DNA from: Gp13-AA77 sp036521995
GTDB lineage: Bacteria; Acidobacteriota; Terriglobia; UBA7540
Reading direction: 5' to 3'
DNA: 22,620 nucleotides
NCBI GenBank assembly: GCA_036521995.1
Contig: DATDGR010000138.1
Location: 1 to 22,620, forward strand
A program made the translations under genes and the position numbers. Shown in pieces: positions 1 through 7,655 of the stretch (positions are counted from its first letter, which is position 1; every line of letters starts with the position of its first letter). The notes under the pieces were generated by a model. That model did no database searches, was not told the origin of the DNA, and saw nothing but the letters and a program-made list of their open reading frames with translations.

Positions 1-125
1 TTCCGCATCCCTAAGGCCAACAACCGCCACCCCAACGCCTCTAATTTCCTGGTAGAATGCGCCTTTTTAACACCAATTTTTGCGTTTCGCACCAGAAACT
101 AGTCTAGTATACCCGGCACGAGGCC

Positions 126-2363
126 CTACGGCTTGGCGGGCTGGAACTCCGGCGCCCCGAATTGCCAGAGCACGAAGCTCATCGAGTCGGCCAGTTCCTG
201 CTCGCGTTGCGTCTTGGTCGAGCCGAAGCCATGCCCCGCCTCGTAGTCCACGCGCAGCAGGACGGGCTTGCCGCTGGAGGTAGCGGCCTGCAGCCGCGCC
301 GCCATCTTTCCCGGCTCCCACGAAATGACCCGAGGGTCGTTGAATCCCGTGGTCACCAGGACGGCGGGATACGGCGTGCCGTCCTTCACGTGATGGTAGG
401 CGCTCATCTCGTACAATCCCTTGAAGCCGTCCTCGTTCTTCACAGTGCCGAACTCCGGGATGTTGGGAGGACCGTTGGGCGTGAACTCAGCGCGGACTAC
501 GTCGGACATGGGTACAGCGTCGATGGCGGCGGCGAACAGGTCCGGCCGTTCGGTAATGGAACGTCCGACAGTGATGCCACCCGCGCTCCCGCCTTCGATC
601 GCCAGGCGCGCCGTGGAAGTATATTTTTGGTCAATCAGGTACTCGGCCGAGGCGATGAAATCCTTCCAGGTATTCGGTTTGGTCAGCATCTTCCCCGACA
701 GGTGCCAGTCCTCGCCGTACTCGCCCCCGCCCCGCACGTGCGCCACGGCAAAGACGCCGCCGCGCTCAAACCACGCCAACAGCCGCGGATCGAAGTACGG
801 ATCAAGGGTGATGCCATAGGCGCCGTAACCCTCGAGCAGAGTCGGATTGGAGCCGTCCAGCTTCAGCCCCTTCTTGTAAGTGATGGAGAGCGGCACCAGC
901 GTCCCGTCGTAGCTCTTGGCCTTCACCTCCGCAGATTCGAGATCGGGAGGATTGTCAAAAGGTCCCAGCGGTTGCAGCTTGGTATCGGTGATCTGTTTCG
1001 TACTTGGGTCATAGGAGTAGATCTGGGTTGCTCGGGTCCAAGAAGTCATCTCCAAGAGCGTGCCGGGCAGGCGCTGGTCCGTGGCCTCCAGCGTTACTGA
1101 TCCCTGGAAGGGCAGGGCGACCGGCTCGGGCTGGCTGCCGTAAGGCACGCGCGTGAGGCGCCCGAGACCGCCATCCAAGGACTGGACGTACAGAGCGTCC
1201 TCGGCGGCCGCGATGCTCCGCACCACCGCCTCGCCCGGAGGCACGACGATGTCGGCCCGGCTGACATCTGGGGCCGAGAGCTTGGTGTGAAGCACCTTGT
1301 AGCGGGAAGCGTCTTTGTGAGACTGCAAATAAAGGTCGTCACCGCGCACATCGAAGCCGGTAATGTCGTCCTGGACGTCGCAGATCATCTTCCAGGGTAC
1401 GTCTGGAGCGCTGAGGCTCGCGAGCGGTGCAGCGTAGAGCGTAATCTCGTTTTGGACGCCATGCGCAATCACCCCCAGCGCGTAGGGCGTGCCGGCTGAG
1501 GTGCCGGCGAAAGGTATGTCCGCCGCAGTGATCTTGATGCCCGCTACACCGTCGCCGAAAAGCAGAGAGTCTTGATCCGGCTTCGTGCCCAGGACGTGCA
1601 GATAGACGCGGCTGTTGAGATAGCGATCCGTCGGTGCGGCGCCGGGACCGAGTTTCTGCAACCGGTTATAGAGAAAAGACTGTCCGTTCGGGAGCCAGGA
1701 TGGATTGCCGAACTGCACCCGGTCGATCACGTCGCTGGTTTCGCGCCCGGTTGCCGTTTCCACCACATGGAGCATGGCGTCCTCAGAGCCTGCCGGAGAC
1801 ACGCCCACCGCCACATAGCGTCCGTCAAAGGAGGGGGAGTAGTAGCTGATGGCGTAGTGCGGGCCGCCGGCGCTCGCGAATTTCATCGGATCCACCAGCA
1901 GCCTTTCCTGCCCGTCCAGACCTTCGCGGGTGTAAAGCTTCAGCAGGTCTTCGCTGGCGAGCCTCTTCTGATAGAAATAGCGGCCGCCGGGGAGGCGCCG
2001 CACGTCGGTGACGCGCGCCGGAGCGCCTTCGTCCAGCACCTTGATGCGAGCCAGCAGCGCCGCCCGGCCGGGAATACTGGCAAGCACGCTGCGCGTATAG
2101 TCGTTCTGCGCCTTGAACCAGTCGGCGACCGCCGGGTCCTTGAGGTTCTCCAGGTAGCGGTACGGATCGGAAACCTTCACTCCGAAATACTCATCGGTGA
2201 CCATCCGGACGGGTGCGGCCGGCGCGGCAGCCGCGGCCGAAGCTGATTTCGGCGCGCTTGGTGAGGCGCCGCCGGACAGGATCATGAGGAGTCCGGCCGC
2301 GAGCGGTGCCGCCACGAAGGCGACGAGAAATCGAAGCCTGGGTTGCAAATGGGATCTCAACAT
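126..2363 (-). CDS. Exported prolyl oligopeptidase family serine peptidase (S9A)
   Basis: Cleaves short peptides after proline, probably outside the cytoplasm. The 745-residue product has a basic start and a hydrophobic stretch (about residues 7-29), then an Ala/Pro-rich linker, a beta-propeller-like middle and a C-terminal alpha/beta-hydrolase domain. The catalytic triad is visible: Ser593 in GGSAGG, Asp676 in GFNDPRV and His711 in AGHGFG. The N-terminal block DPYRYLENL is typical of the S9A family. I chose the ATG at 2363 because GAGGTG lies six bases upstream; a TTG at 2399 in the same frame lacks this support. Length fits the family with an added export signal. A promoter-like sequence lies at 2437-2466. 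It follows greA in the same direction but about 170 bases separate them, so it is probably transcribed on its own. The signal peptide could instead be a membrane anchor. Confidence 0.93.
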   Translation of the reverse strand: MLRSHLQPRLRFLVAFVAAPLAAGLLMILSGGASPSAPKSASAAAAAPAAPVRMVTDEYFGVKVSDPYRYLENLKDPAVADWFKAQNDYTRSVLASIPGRAALLARIKVLDEGAPARVTDVRRLPGGRYFYQKRLASEDLLKLYTREGLDGQERLLVDPMKFASAGGPHYAISYYSPSFDGRYVAVGVSPAGSEDAMLHVVETATGRETSDVIDRVQFGNPSWLPNGQSFLYNRLQKLGPGAAPTDRYLNSRVYLHVLGTKPDQDSLLFGDGVAGIKITAADIPFAGTSAGTPYALGVIAHGVQNEITLYAAPLASLSAPDVPWKMICDVQDDITGFDVRGDDLYLQSHKDASRYKVLHTKLSAPDVSRADIVVPPGEAVVRSIAAAEDALYVQSLDGGLGRLTRVPYGSQPEPVALPFQGSVTLEATDQRLPGTLLEMTSWTRATQIYSYDPSTKQITDTKLQPLGPFDNPPDLESAEVKAKSYDGTLVPLSITYKKGLKLDGSNPTLLEGYGAYGITLDPYFDPRLLAWFERGGVFAVAHVRGGGEYGEDWHLSGKMLTKPNTWKDFIASAEYLIDQKYTSTARLAIEGGSAGGITVGRSITERPDLFAAAIDAVPMSDVVRAEFTPNGPPNIPEFGTVKNEDGFKGLYEMSAYHHVKDGTPYPAVLVTTGFNDPRVISWEPGKMAARLQAATSSGKPVLLRVDYEAGHGFGSTKTQREQELADSMSFVLWQFGAPEFQPAKP

Positions 2364-2436
2364 AAGTTTCACCTCGTCCTCCGGCGGGTTCGTATTCAAT
2401 GCGCCACCCGAAGCGTGGGAGGAGCACGTGCCCTGG

Positions 2437-2466
2437 AGGGTATCAGTCGCGACGGGGACAAGTCAA
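2437..2466 (-). promoter_or_regulatory. Sigma70-like promoter for the prolyl oligopeptidase gene
   Basis: On the minus strand TTGACT and TACCCT are separated by 18 bases, and TG plus one base precedes the -10 (extended -10). It sits about 75 bases upstream of the ATG at 2363. Seen by eye only. Confidence 0.4.
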
Positions 2467-2536
2467 GTGACGCGAAGCAGCGGCGAGAACATGCACACCT
2501 TTACAGAAGGCCGGTCTTCAAAACACTGCCGCGGCG

Positions 2537-3019
2537 CTATTGATCGTGAATCGTCTGCATCTGCTTGACCTCAAACTCGCGGATGCCGCCATTGGGAGTG
2601 GTGATCTTGACGGTATCGCCCACTCGCTTCCCCATCAGGCCGCGGCCAATCGGCGAGGTGGTGGAAATCAGACCTTTGGCGAAGTCGGCTTCTTCGCTCG
2701 TCACCAGCCGGTACTCAATCTCAGCGTCGCGATCGATATCGTAAAGCAATACGCGCGAACCGAAGGCGATCCGGTCCTTGGGGATGTTGGACATGTTCAC
2801 CAGGGAGAGATCAGCGAGCCTCTGTTTGAGCTGGCCCAAGCGTGCGCTCACGATGTCCTGCCGCTGCTTGGCCATAATGTATTCGGCGTTCTCGCTGAGA
2901 TCACCATGCGCCCGCGCCCGCTTAAGCTCGGCGGGCAGCTCATGGTTCAGCTCGTGTTCGAGAGCCTGGATTTCATCTTGCAGTTTCCTGACGATCGGAT
3001 TGGACGTCGAATTGGACAT
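2537..3019 (-). CDS. greA: Transcription elongation factor GreA
   Basis: Rescues backtracked RNA polymerase by stimulating cleavage of the transcript 3' end. The 160-residue product matches the usual GreA length of about 158. The N-terminal half is the coiled coil that enters the polymerase secondary channel; its tip holds Asp40 and Glu43 in GDLSENAEY, the acidic residues needed for cleavage. The C-terminal half is the FKBP-like domain with SPIGRGLMGKRVGD. The ATG at 3019 is preceded by AGGA at close spacing; an upstream in-frame start at 3073 would add 18 residues unlike GreA. The gene lies alone, with a good promoter-like sequence 360 bases upstream (3381-3409). Identification is secure. 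Confidence 0.96.
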   Translation of the reverse strand: MSNSTSNPIVRKLQDEIQALEHELNHELPAELKRARAHGDLSENAEYIMAKQRQDIVSARLGQLKQRLADLSLVNMSNIPKDRIAFGSRVLLYDIDRDAEIEYRLVTSEEADFAKGLISTTSPIGRGLMGKRVGDTVKITTPNGGIREFEVKQMQTIHDQ

Positions 3020-3380
3020 AGATCCTGTTGCCTCGCCTGCTTGCGCTCCCAGAACTACGCTCCTGAGAAGCAAGCCATCTTCCGGCCCGTCGGCAGCTTG
3101 TTTAAGTTTCGCAATGACTGGCCTGTGGCTGGATCGGAGTCATTCCAAAAAGGGAAATGTGTCGCTTTCGAGAGCAACCTCAAGCTGATGGGTTTGCATG
3201 CACACTCTTCGTTTTTTCCCGTGGGGTTCGGACCTGCCCTGGCCTGGACGGCCAGCATCAACCGCGCCCCGAAGGTCATTCAATCTGGGTCTTAATCATA
3301 TCGTGAGATGTTGTTCTTGTTTTCTTCTTTCAGGCGACCTCTCCAACAGCGAAACCGTCTTCACCGCTATTCCTGACTCT

Positions 3381-3409
3381 CTTATCGCGCATCGATCGAG
3401 TCTTGTCAA
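3381..3409 (-). promoter_or_regulatory. Sigma70-like promoter upstream of greA
   Basis: On the minus strand a perfect TTGACA -35 is followed after 17 bases by GATAAG. It points at greA and would give a leader of about 350 bases, unless it serves an unseen small RNA or ORF in 3020-3374. Confidence 0.4.
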
Positions 3410-3458
3410 GTGCGTGGTTGCTCAGCAGGCAGGGGAAAAAAGCCTTCGGACCATGTCA

Positions 3459-3506
3459 TCCTGAGCAACGCGAAGAGCCTGCCCTGAGGGAAGCGAACGG
3501 GATCTG
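3459..3506. repeat. Two tandem degenerate copies of a CCTGAGCGAAGCGAAGG-type repeat
   Basis: Two adjacent units of about 24 bases start CCTGAGCAACGCGAAGAG and CCTGAGGGAAGCGAACGG. They resemble a short interspersed repeat that I recall as common between genes in Acidobacteriota. Related palindromic pieces occur at 7603-7631 and 11297-11319. Confidence 0.5.
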
Positions 3507-3698
3507 TTTTATTTATTTTCAATAGATACAGCAGGTGCATCGTTGGCCTTGAGCTCCTTCGCTGCTCTCAGGGCCACGGGTGGCGCAGACATCGTCGCCT
3601 TTGCGATGTGAGCGATCACGGCCGAGGCAGCCAGCCCTCGTTTGACCGGTTGTTGTGCTGGCGAGGCATCCTGGGATTGTTGCCTCCGGAGGCCGCAC

Positions 3699-3719
3699 AC
3701 ATGGCAAGAGGCGCCATGT
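3699..3719. other. Perfect 7-bp inverted repeat (hairpin)
   Basis: ACATGGC and GCCATGT flank a 7-base loop. A second small stem, CCCC-TTCA-GGGG, lies at 3740-3751 directly before the TTGACA at 3752. No T-tract follows the larger hairpin, so it is not a standard terminator. Function unknown. Confidence 0.35.
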
Positions 3720-3751
3720 ATGCGCCCCCCGTGCTTCGACCCCTTCAGGGG

Positions 3752-3781
3752 TTGACATCCAGAGGCTATTTTATGTATGCT
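3752..3781 (+). promoter_or_regulatory. Sigma70-like promoter pointing towards frdA
   Basis: TTGACA is followed after 18 bases by TATGCT. Transcription would start near 3788, leaving a leader of about 550 bases before frdA, or it may drive a small RNA. The -35 is perfect; the -10 matches four of six. Confidence 0.4.
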
Positions 3782-3988
3782 AGATAGCTCGTTGGTACAC
3801 AGCATAGCTTGGTGTCGGCAGAGGGTAGTCCTTTGGAGAAGTTCAGGGGTAAAGCGAAGCTCAAGTCATGTGGTTTCAGCAGGATGAAGCAGTTCTCCGA
3901 GCCAAACTTCGAAAAACTCGTCCAGTCATCGGCCATCGAGGCGCTAACGGCGCCGGAGGAGCTCGATGGGTCCCGGGCAAGGATGACG

Positions 3989-4017
3989 TTCAAAGCCGGA
4001 ATGTATAAGATTATAAA
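3989..4017 (+). promoter_or_regulatory. Second promoter-like sequence upstream of frdA
   Basis: TTCAAA and TATAAA are separated by 17 bases in an AT-rich patch. It lies about 325 bases before the frdA ATG. Weaker -35, stronger -10 than the site at 3752. Confidence 0.3.
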
Positions 4018-4038
4018 GGAATTTGGCCATTTATCCTT

Positions 4039-4268
4039 CCGGTCAATGAGCCCCGGAATCAGCCCCTCCGCTGGGGTCAGCTCGGAGGCAAACCACGGGC
4101 GGCGACGGCGGACGGCAAGCCCAAAGTGAGAGCGAACCCGGCTCGAAGCGGGAAGGGGACTTGGGCCGGAGAGAAGAGGGCCGGCAAGTGACCATGACGA
4201 ACAGACCTGGGAGGTGCCCTGTAATCAATTGGATAGGCAAAGAGCTTTTGGACTTGCCGGTCAATGAG
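4039..4268. repeat. Spaced 12-bp direct repeat CCGGTCAATGAG
   Basis: Exact copies at 4039-4050 and 4257-4268, 218 bases apart. The second copy continues into AGTGGCCGGATCAG, which vaguely recalls the terminal regions of some insertion sequences. No transposase fragment is recognisable between or around them. Confidence 0.35.
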
Positions 4269-4342
4269 AAAGTGGCCGGATCAGTTCACCAACCGCTTGA
4301 AACGGTCGCCCGGTTAGACGTATCATTCCGCACTCGGTTGTT

Positions 4343-6088
4343 ATGCTGGATATCTCCTCTCACGATGTGCTTCTGGTCGGCGGCGGCGGAGCCGGCCTTC
4401 GCGCTGCCATCGCCGTCTCTGAAACCGATCCGAGCCTCAGCGTCGCAGTCGTCTCGAAGGTCTACCCGATGCGCAGCCACACGGTCTCCGCGGAGGGCGG
4501 GGCGGCGGGTGTGGTCCTTCCCGAGGATAGCCAGGATGAGCACGCTTACGACACCATCTCGGGCGGGGACTGGCTGTGCGATCAGGACGCAGTCGAAGCC
4601 TTCGTGAAGGAAGCTCCGGAGGAGTTGTTGCGCCTGGAGCATTGGGGCTGCCCCTGGAGCCGCGAGCCCAACGGGCGTATCGCTGTCCGCCCCTTTGGTG
4701 GCATGAAGAAGACTCGAACCTGGTTCGCAGCCGACAAGACGGGCTTCCACCTGCTGCACACCCTGTTTCAAACCTCGCTCAAGTACAACGCCATTACCCG
4801 TTACGACGAATTCTTTGTCACCCGGCTGCTGGTGGACGAGGGCCGCGTCCAGGGCGTGGTGGCGATCGAACTGACCACCGGAAAGATCCAGGCCATCACG
4901 GCCAAGGCCGTTATCTTGTGTACAGGCGGTTGCGGCCGCGTCTTCCGCTTTACCACCAATGCTGCTATCAAGAACGGCGATGGCATGGCGCTGGCGTATC
5001 GAGCCGGGGCGCCTTTAAAGGACATGGAGTTCGTCCAGTACCATCCCACCGGGCTGCCGTTTACCGGAATTCTGATCACCGAGGCAGCGCGCGCCGAAGG
5101 GGGATACCTGATCAACAAGGACGGCTACCGGTACCTGCAGGACTACAACCTGGGGAAACCGCAGCCGAAGCCGGTGCTGCGCAGCATGGAGCTGGGGCCG
5201 CGGGATCGATTGTCGCAGGCCTTCGTCAAGGAGCAAGAGAAGGGGCGGACCATTGAGGGACCGTATGGTTCGGTGGTCCACCTCGATCTTCGGCACCTGG
5301 GCGGAAAGCTGATCGACACGAAGCTTCCCTTCGTTCGCGAGCTTTGCTTGAAGTATGAGAATATCGATCCCATCCGCGAGCTGATTCCGGTGCGGCCGGT
5401 GGTTCACTATATGATGGGCGGCGTCCACACGGATTTGAATGGGGCCACACCGCTCGCGGGGCTTTATGCGGCCGGCGAAGTGGCTTGTGTGAGCATCAAC
5501 GGCGCCAACCGGCTGGGTTCAAATTCACTGCCGGAGCTGCTGGTGTTCGGGGCAAGGGCCGGTCGCGCGGCAGCGGCATTTGCCGCAGAACAGGAACCGC
5601 CCGGCCGCCAGGCCTTGGCCCAGGCGGTGGATGAGGAGGCGCGCTTGCAGGAGCGGTTCCTTCAGAAGACCGGCGGCCGGGAGCGGATTTCCACCCTGCG
5701 GGAAGAGATGCAGGCGACCATGGAAAAGGGCGCCGGAATCTTCCGCTCCGGCGATTCACTGGCCGCAGCCACCACCAAGCTCCGTGAGCTGCAGGAACGA
5801 TTCCGCGACATTACCCTCGATGACCGCAGCCACATTTTCAACACCGAATTGATTTCCGCCCTCGAGCTCTCATTCATGCTCGACGTCGCCGAATCGATGG
5901 CTCAGTGCGCCTTGCAGCGAACCGAGTCGCGAGGAGCTCATCAGCGAACCGAGTTTCCGGCGCGGAACGATGAGAAGTTTCTGGCGCACTCGCTGGTGTA
6001 TCGCAGGGCAGACCGGGCGCCCCGAGTGGAATACTCGCCGGTCACCATTACTCGCTGGCCGCCTGGGGAGCGCGTCTACGGAAAGTGA
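4343..6088 (+). CDS. frdA: Fumarate reductase flavoprotein subunit FrdA
   Basis: Catalytic subunit that reduces fumarate to succinate (reversible) using covalently bound FAD, on the cytoplasmic face of the membrane. The 581-residue product begins with the FAD-binding GGGGAGLRAA (13-22). The flavin-linking His46 sits in MRSHTVSAEGG. Further marks are HPTGLPFTGILITE, the active-site region RDRLSQAF, HYMMGG and the second FAD motif GANRLGSNSL. The C-terminus has EYSPVTITRWPPGERVYG, close to E. coli FrdA and unlike SdhA. There is no clear Shine-Dalgarno sequence before the ATG at 4343, so the start is chosen by protein alignment. It is first of four genes; frdB follows after 7 bases. The succinate dehydrogenase direction cannot be excluded from sequence alone, but the anchors argue for fumarate reductase. 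Confidence 0.94.
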   Translation: MLDISSHDVLLVGGGGAGLRAAIAVSETDPSLSVAVVSKVYPMRSHTVSAEGGAAGVVLPEDSQDEHAYDTISGGDWLCDQDAVEAFVKEAPEELLRLEHWGCPWSREPNGRIAVRPFGGMKKTRTWFAADKTGFHLLHTLFQTSLKYNAITRYDEFFVTRLLVDEGRVQGVVAIELTTGKIQAITAKAVILCTGGCGRVFRFTTNAAIKNGDGMALAYRAGAPLKDMEFVQYHPTGLPFTGILITEAARAEGGYLINKDGYRYLQDYNLGKPQPKPVLRSMELGPRDRLSQAFVKEQEKGRTIEGPYGSVVHLDLRHLGGKLIDTKLPFVRELCLKYENIDPIRELIPVRPVVHYMMGGVHTDLNGATPLAGLYAAGEVACVSINGANRLGSNSLPELLVFGARAGRAAAAFAAEQEPPGRQALAQAVDEEARLQERFLQKTGGRERISTLREEMQATMEKGAGIFRSGDSLAAATTKLRELQERFRDITLDDRSHIFNTELISALELSFMLDVAESMAQCALQRTESRGAHQRTEFPARNDEKFLAHSLVYRRADRAPRVEYSPVTITRWPPGERVYGK

Positions 6089-6095
6089 ATCGACG

Positions 6096-6839
6096 ATGGC
6101 CGAAAATATCGAACTCGAAGTGACTCGTTACCATCCGGGGACCGATGAGGAACCGAGGCGCCAGTCCTACGAGGTTCCGCTGCGAAAGGAATGGGTGGTT
6201 CTCGACGCCCTGAACTACGTCAAGGACAAGGTGGACGGGTCGCTCTCCTTCCGCTGGTCGTGCCGGATGGGCGTGTGCGGAAGTTGCGGCATGATGGTCA
6301 ACGGAGAACCCAAGCTGACCTGCGCCACGTTCCTGACAGACTACGCGCCGGGCCCTGTTCGGGTGGAGCCATTGAAAAACTTCCCCATCCTCCGCGACCT
6401 CATCGTCGATATCTCTGACTTCCTGGTCAAGCTTACAAAGGCGAAGCCGTGGCTTATCCGGAAGGACGAAAAGACTCTGGCCGAAGGCGAATACCTCCAG
6501 ACTCCCGAGCAGTTGGACACCTTCAAGCAGTTCAGCATGTGCATCAATTGCCTTCTGTGTTACGCAGCCTGTCCGGTCTACGGGCTCGATCCGCTTTTTG
6601 TCGGTCCGGCCGCCATCGCCTTGGCGCAGCGCTATAACGCGGACTCCCGCGACCAGGGGGCCAGTGAGCGGATGGACGTGCTCTCGCACAGCGACGGAAT
6701 CTGGGGCTGCACGTTTGTCGGGGAATGCACCGAGGTCTGCCCCAAGGACGTGGATCCCGCCGGAGCCATTCAGCAGTACAAGCTGACGGCTACCAAGGAG
6801 TGGATCAAATCCCTGCTGATGCCCTGGGGAGGGAGGTAG
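6096..6839 (+). CDS. frdB: Fumarate reductase iron-sulfur subunit FrdB
   Basis: Carries electrons from the quinol site to the flavin through three Fe-S clusters. The 247-residue product (E. coli FrdB is 244) shows all ligands: the [2Fe-2S] set Cys56, Cys61, Cys64, Cys76; CINCLLCYAACP with Cys149, 152, 155 and 159; and Cys205, 211 and 215 in CTFVGECTEVCP. Lys229 in IQQYK matches the E. coli Lys228 that helps bind menaquinol. The C-terminal half is nearly collinear with E. coli FrdB (FVGPAAIALAQRYN, DSRD). The start at 6096 is set by the conserved N-terminus; only a weak GGAAAG lies upstream, which fits coupling to frdA. The frdC ATG begins two bases after its stop. Confidence 0.95.
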   Translation: MAENIELEVTRYHPGTDEEPRRQSYEVPLRKEWVVLDALNYVKDKVDGSLSFRWSCRMGVCGSCGMMVNGEPKLTCATFLTDYAPGPVRVEPLKNFPILRDLIVDISDFLVKLTKAKPWLIRKDEKTLAEGEYLQTPEQLDTFKQFSMCINCLLCYAACPVYGLDPLFVGPAAIALAQRYNADSRDQGASERMDVLSHSDGIWGCTFVGECTEVCPKDVDPAGAIQQYKLTATKEWIKSLLMPWGGR

Positions 6840-6841
6840 AG

Positions 6842-7249
6842 ATGGCTGCCCCCGTCGAGTATGTGCCGAAGACGTTTCGGCCGCGCGTTTCCACCTACTG
6901 GTGGCTGGGCCGCTGGCCGTATCTGAAGTTTATTCTACGGGAGCTCAGCAGTGTCTCCGTGGCTTGGTTCGTCGTCATCACCCTGCTGCAGATTCGGGCT
7001 TTGAAGCACGGGCCGTCAGACTACCTGGCGTTTCAGGACTGGTTGCGGAATCCGGTTCTGATCGCCATGAACGTCATCGCCTTACTCTTCGTGCTATTTC
7101 ACGCCGTCACCTGGTTCAATCTAGCTCCCAAGGCGATGGCCGTCCGCCTGGGCGGAAAGCGGGTTCCCGGCCTGCTGATTGCAGCACCGAACTACGTCGC
7201 CTGGATCGCGGTATCGGCGGTTGTAGCCTGGGTGCTGCTGCGAGGCTAA
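6842..7249 (+). CDS. frdC: Fumarate reductase membrane anchor FrdC
   Basis: One of two hydrophobic subunits that anchor the enzyme and form the menaquinol site. The product has 135 residues with three membrane spans (about 34-54, 70-92 and 110-134). It aligns by eye with E. coli FrdC: STYWW near the N-terminus, then FILRE with Glu34 at the place of the quinol-site Glu29, then LKHGP, NPVLIAMNVIALL, and HAVTWFNLAPKA with His87 at the place of His82. A strong GGAGG lies five bases before the ATG, inside the end of frdB. The stop is directly followed by the frdD ATG. No heme-type His pattern of SdhC is needed to explain it. Confidence 0.92.
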   Translation: MAAPVEYVPKTFRPRVSTYWWLGRWPYLKFILRELSSVSVAWFVVITLLQIRALKHGPSDYLAFQDWLRNPVLIAMNVIALLFVLFHAVTWFNLAPKAMAVRLGGKRVPGLLIAAPNYVAWIAVSAVVAWVLLRG

Positions 7250-7603
7250 ATGGGCAAGCGATCGAACGAACCTTTTCTGTGGATGCTCTTCAGCGCCGGC
7301 GGGGTGGTGGCGGCGATGCTGATCCCGATTCACCTTTTCCTGTTCGGGCTGGCATTTCCGCTGGGGTGGCTGCCGGGTCCGAGTTACGAGAGCCTGCTGG
7401 CGCTGGCCTCGCATCCGCTGACGCGATTGTACCTGCTTGTTCTCTGCACGCTGCCGTTGTTCCACTGGGCCCACCGATTCCGGTATACCCTCTACGATGG
7501 CCTCCAGATCAAGCACATCAACGAAGTCATTAACACTTTCTGTTACGGCGGAGCCATCGTGGGCTCGATTCTGGCGGCTTACCTTCTGTGGAGAATCCCT
7601 TAG
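7250..7603 (+). CDS. frdD: Fumarate reductase membrane anchor FrdD
   Basis: Second membrane anchor; with FrdC it places the quinol site at the membrane. The 117-residue product has three spans (about 10-36, 58-76 and 93-114). It resembles E. coli FrdD: KRSNEPFLWMLFSAGG at the start matches KRSDEPVFWGLFGAGG, the loop has FPLGWLPG, and the second span ends in HRFRYTLYD with the His75-Arg76 pair that contributes to quinol binding in E. coli. GAGG lies four bases before the ATG, within the last frdC codons. It ends the operon; a hairpin follows at once. Confidence 0.92.
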   Translation: MGKRSNEPFLWMLFSAGGVVAAMLIPIHLFLFGLAFPLGWLPGPSYESLLALASHPLTRLYLLVLCTLPLFHWAHRFRYTLYDGLQIKHINEVINTFCYGGAIVGSILAAYLLWRIP

Positions 7604-7631
7604 AGTTCAGCAGGCTCGCTTCGCTGAATTC
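7603..7631. terminator. Hairpin between convergent frdD and the M28 peptidase gene
   Basis: GAGTTCAGC and GCTGAATTC can pair (nine pairs with one G-U) around an 11-base loop. It sits in the 52-base gap between converging genes, the usual place for a shared terminator, but there is no T-tract. The loop AGGCTCGCTTC resembles the interspersed repeat family at 3459 and 11297. Confidence 0.4.
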
Positions 7632-7655
7632 ATCCGGCCTCGTCGCATCAGGTGA

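Larger units (their letters stand above)
3020..4342. other. Gene-poor region between greA and frdA
   Basis: About 1.3 kb between two divergent genes. None of the open frames has both a recognisable product and a ribosome binding site. It contains a minus-strand promoter-like sequence (3381-3409), a tandem degenerate repeat (3459-3506), a hairpin (3699-3719), two plus-strand promoter-like sequences (3752-3781, 3989-4017) and a spaced 12-bp direct repeat (4039-4268). It is locally more AT-rich than the flanks, for example around 4000-4035. It may hold decayed insertion-element sequence or a long regulatory leader for frd; I cannot decide between these. Confidence 0.6.

Noticed and set aside
61..85. 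T-rich stretch at the window start as a terminator
   Set aside because: The T-runs are not preceded by a stable stem on either strand.
162..1100. Long open frame on the plus strand inside the prolyl oligopeptidase gene
   Set aside because: It is antisense to a gene with a complete catalytic triad; long shadow frames are common in G+C-rich DNA.
3509..3805. 98-codon minus-strand frame in the gap upstream of frd
   Set aside because: No ribosome binding site and no recognisable product; it spans the hairpin and promoter-like sequences.
3809..4129. 106-codon plus-strand frame before frdA
   Set aside because: Starts at a TTG without a binding site and has no family resemblance.
4220..4240. FNR-like site upstream of frdA
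   Set aside because: ATCAATTGGAT is partly symmetrical but the half-sites are in the wrong order and spacing for TTGAT-N4-ATCAA.
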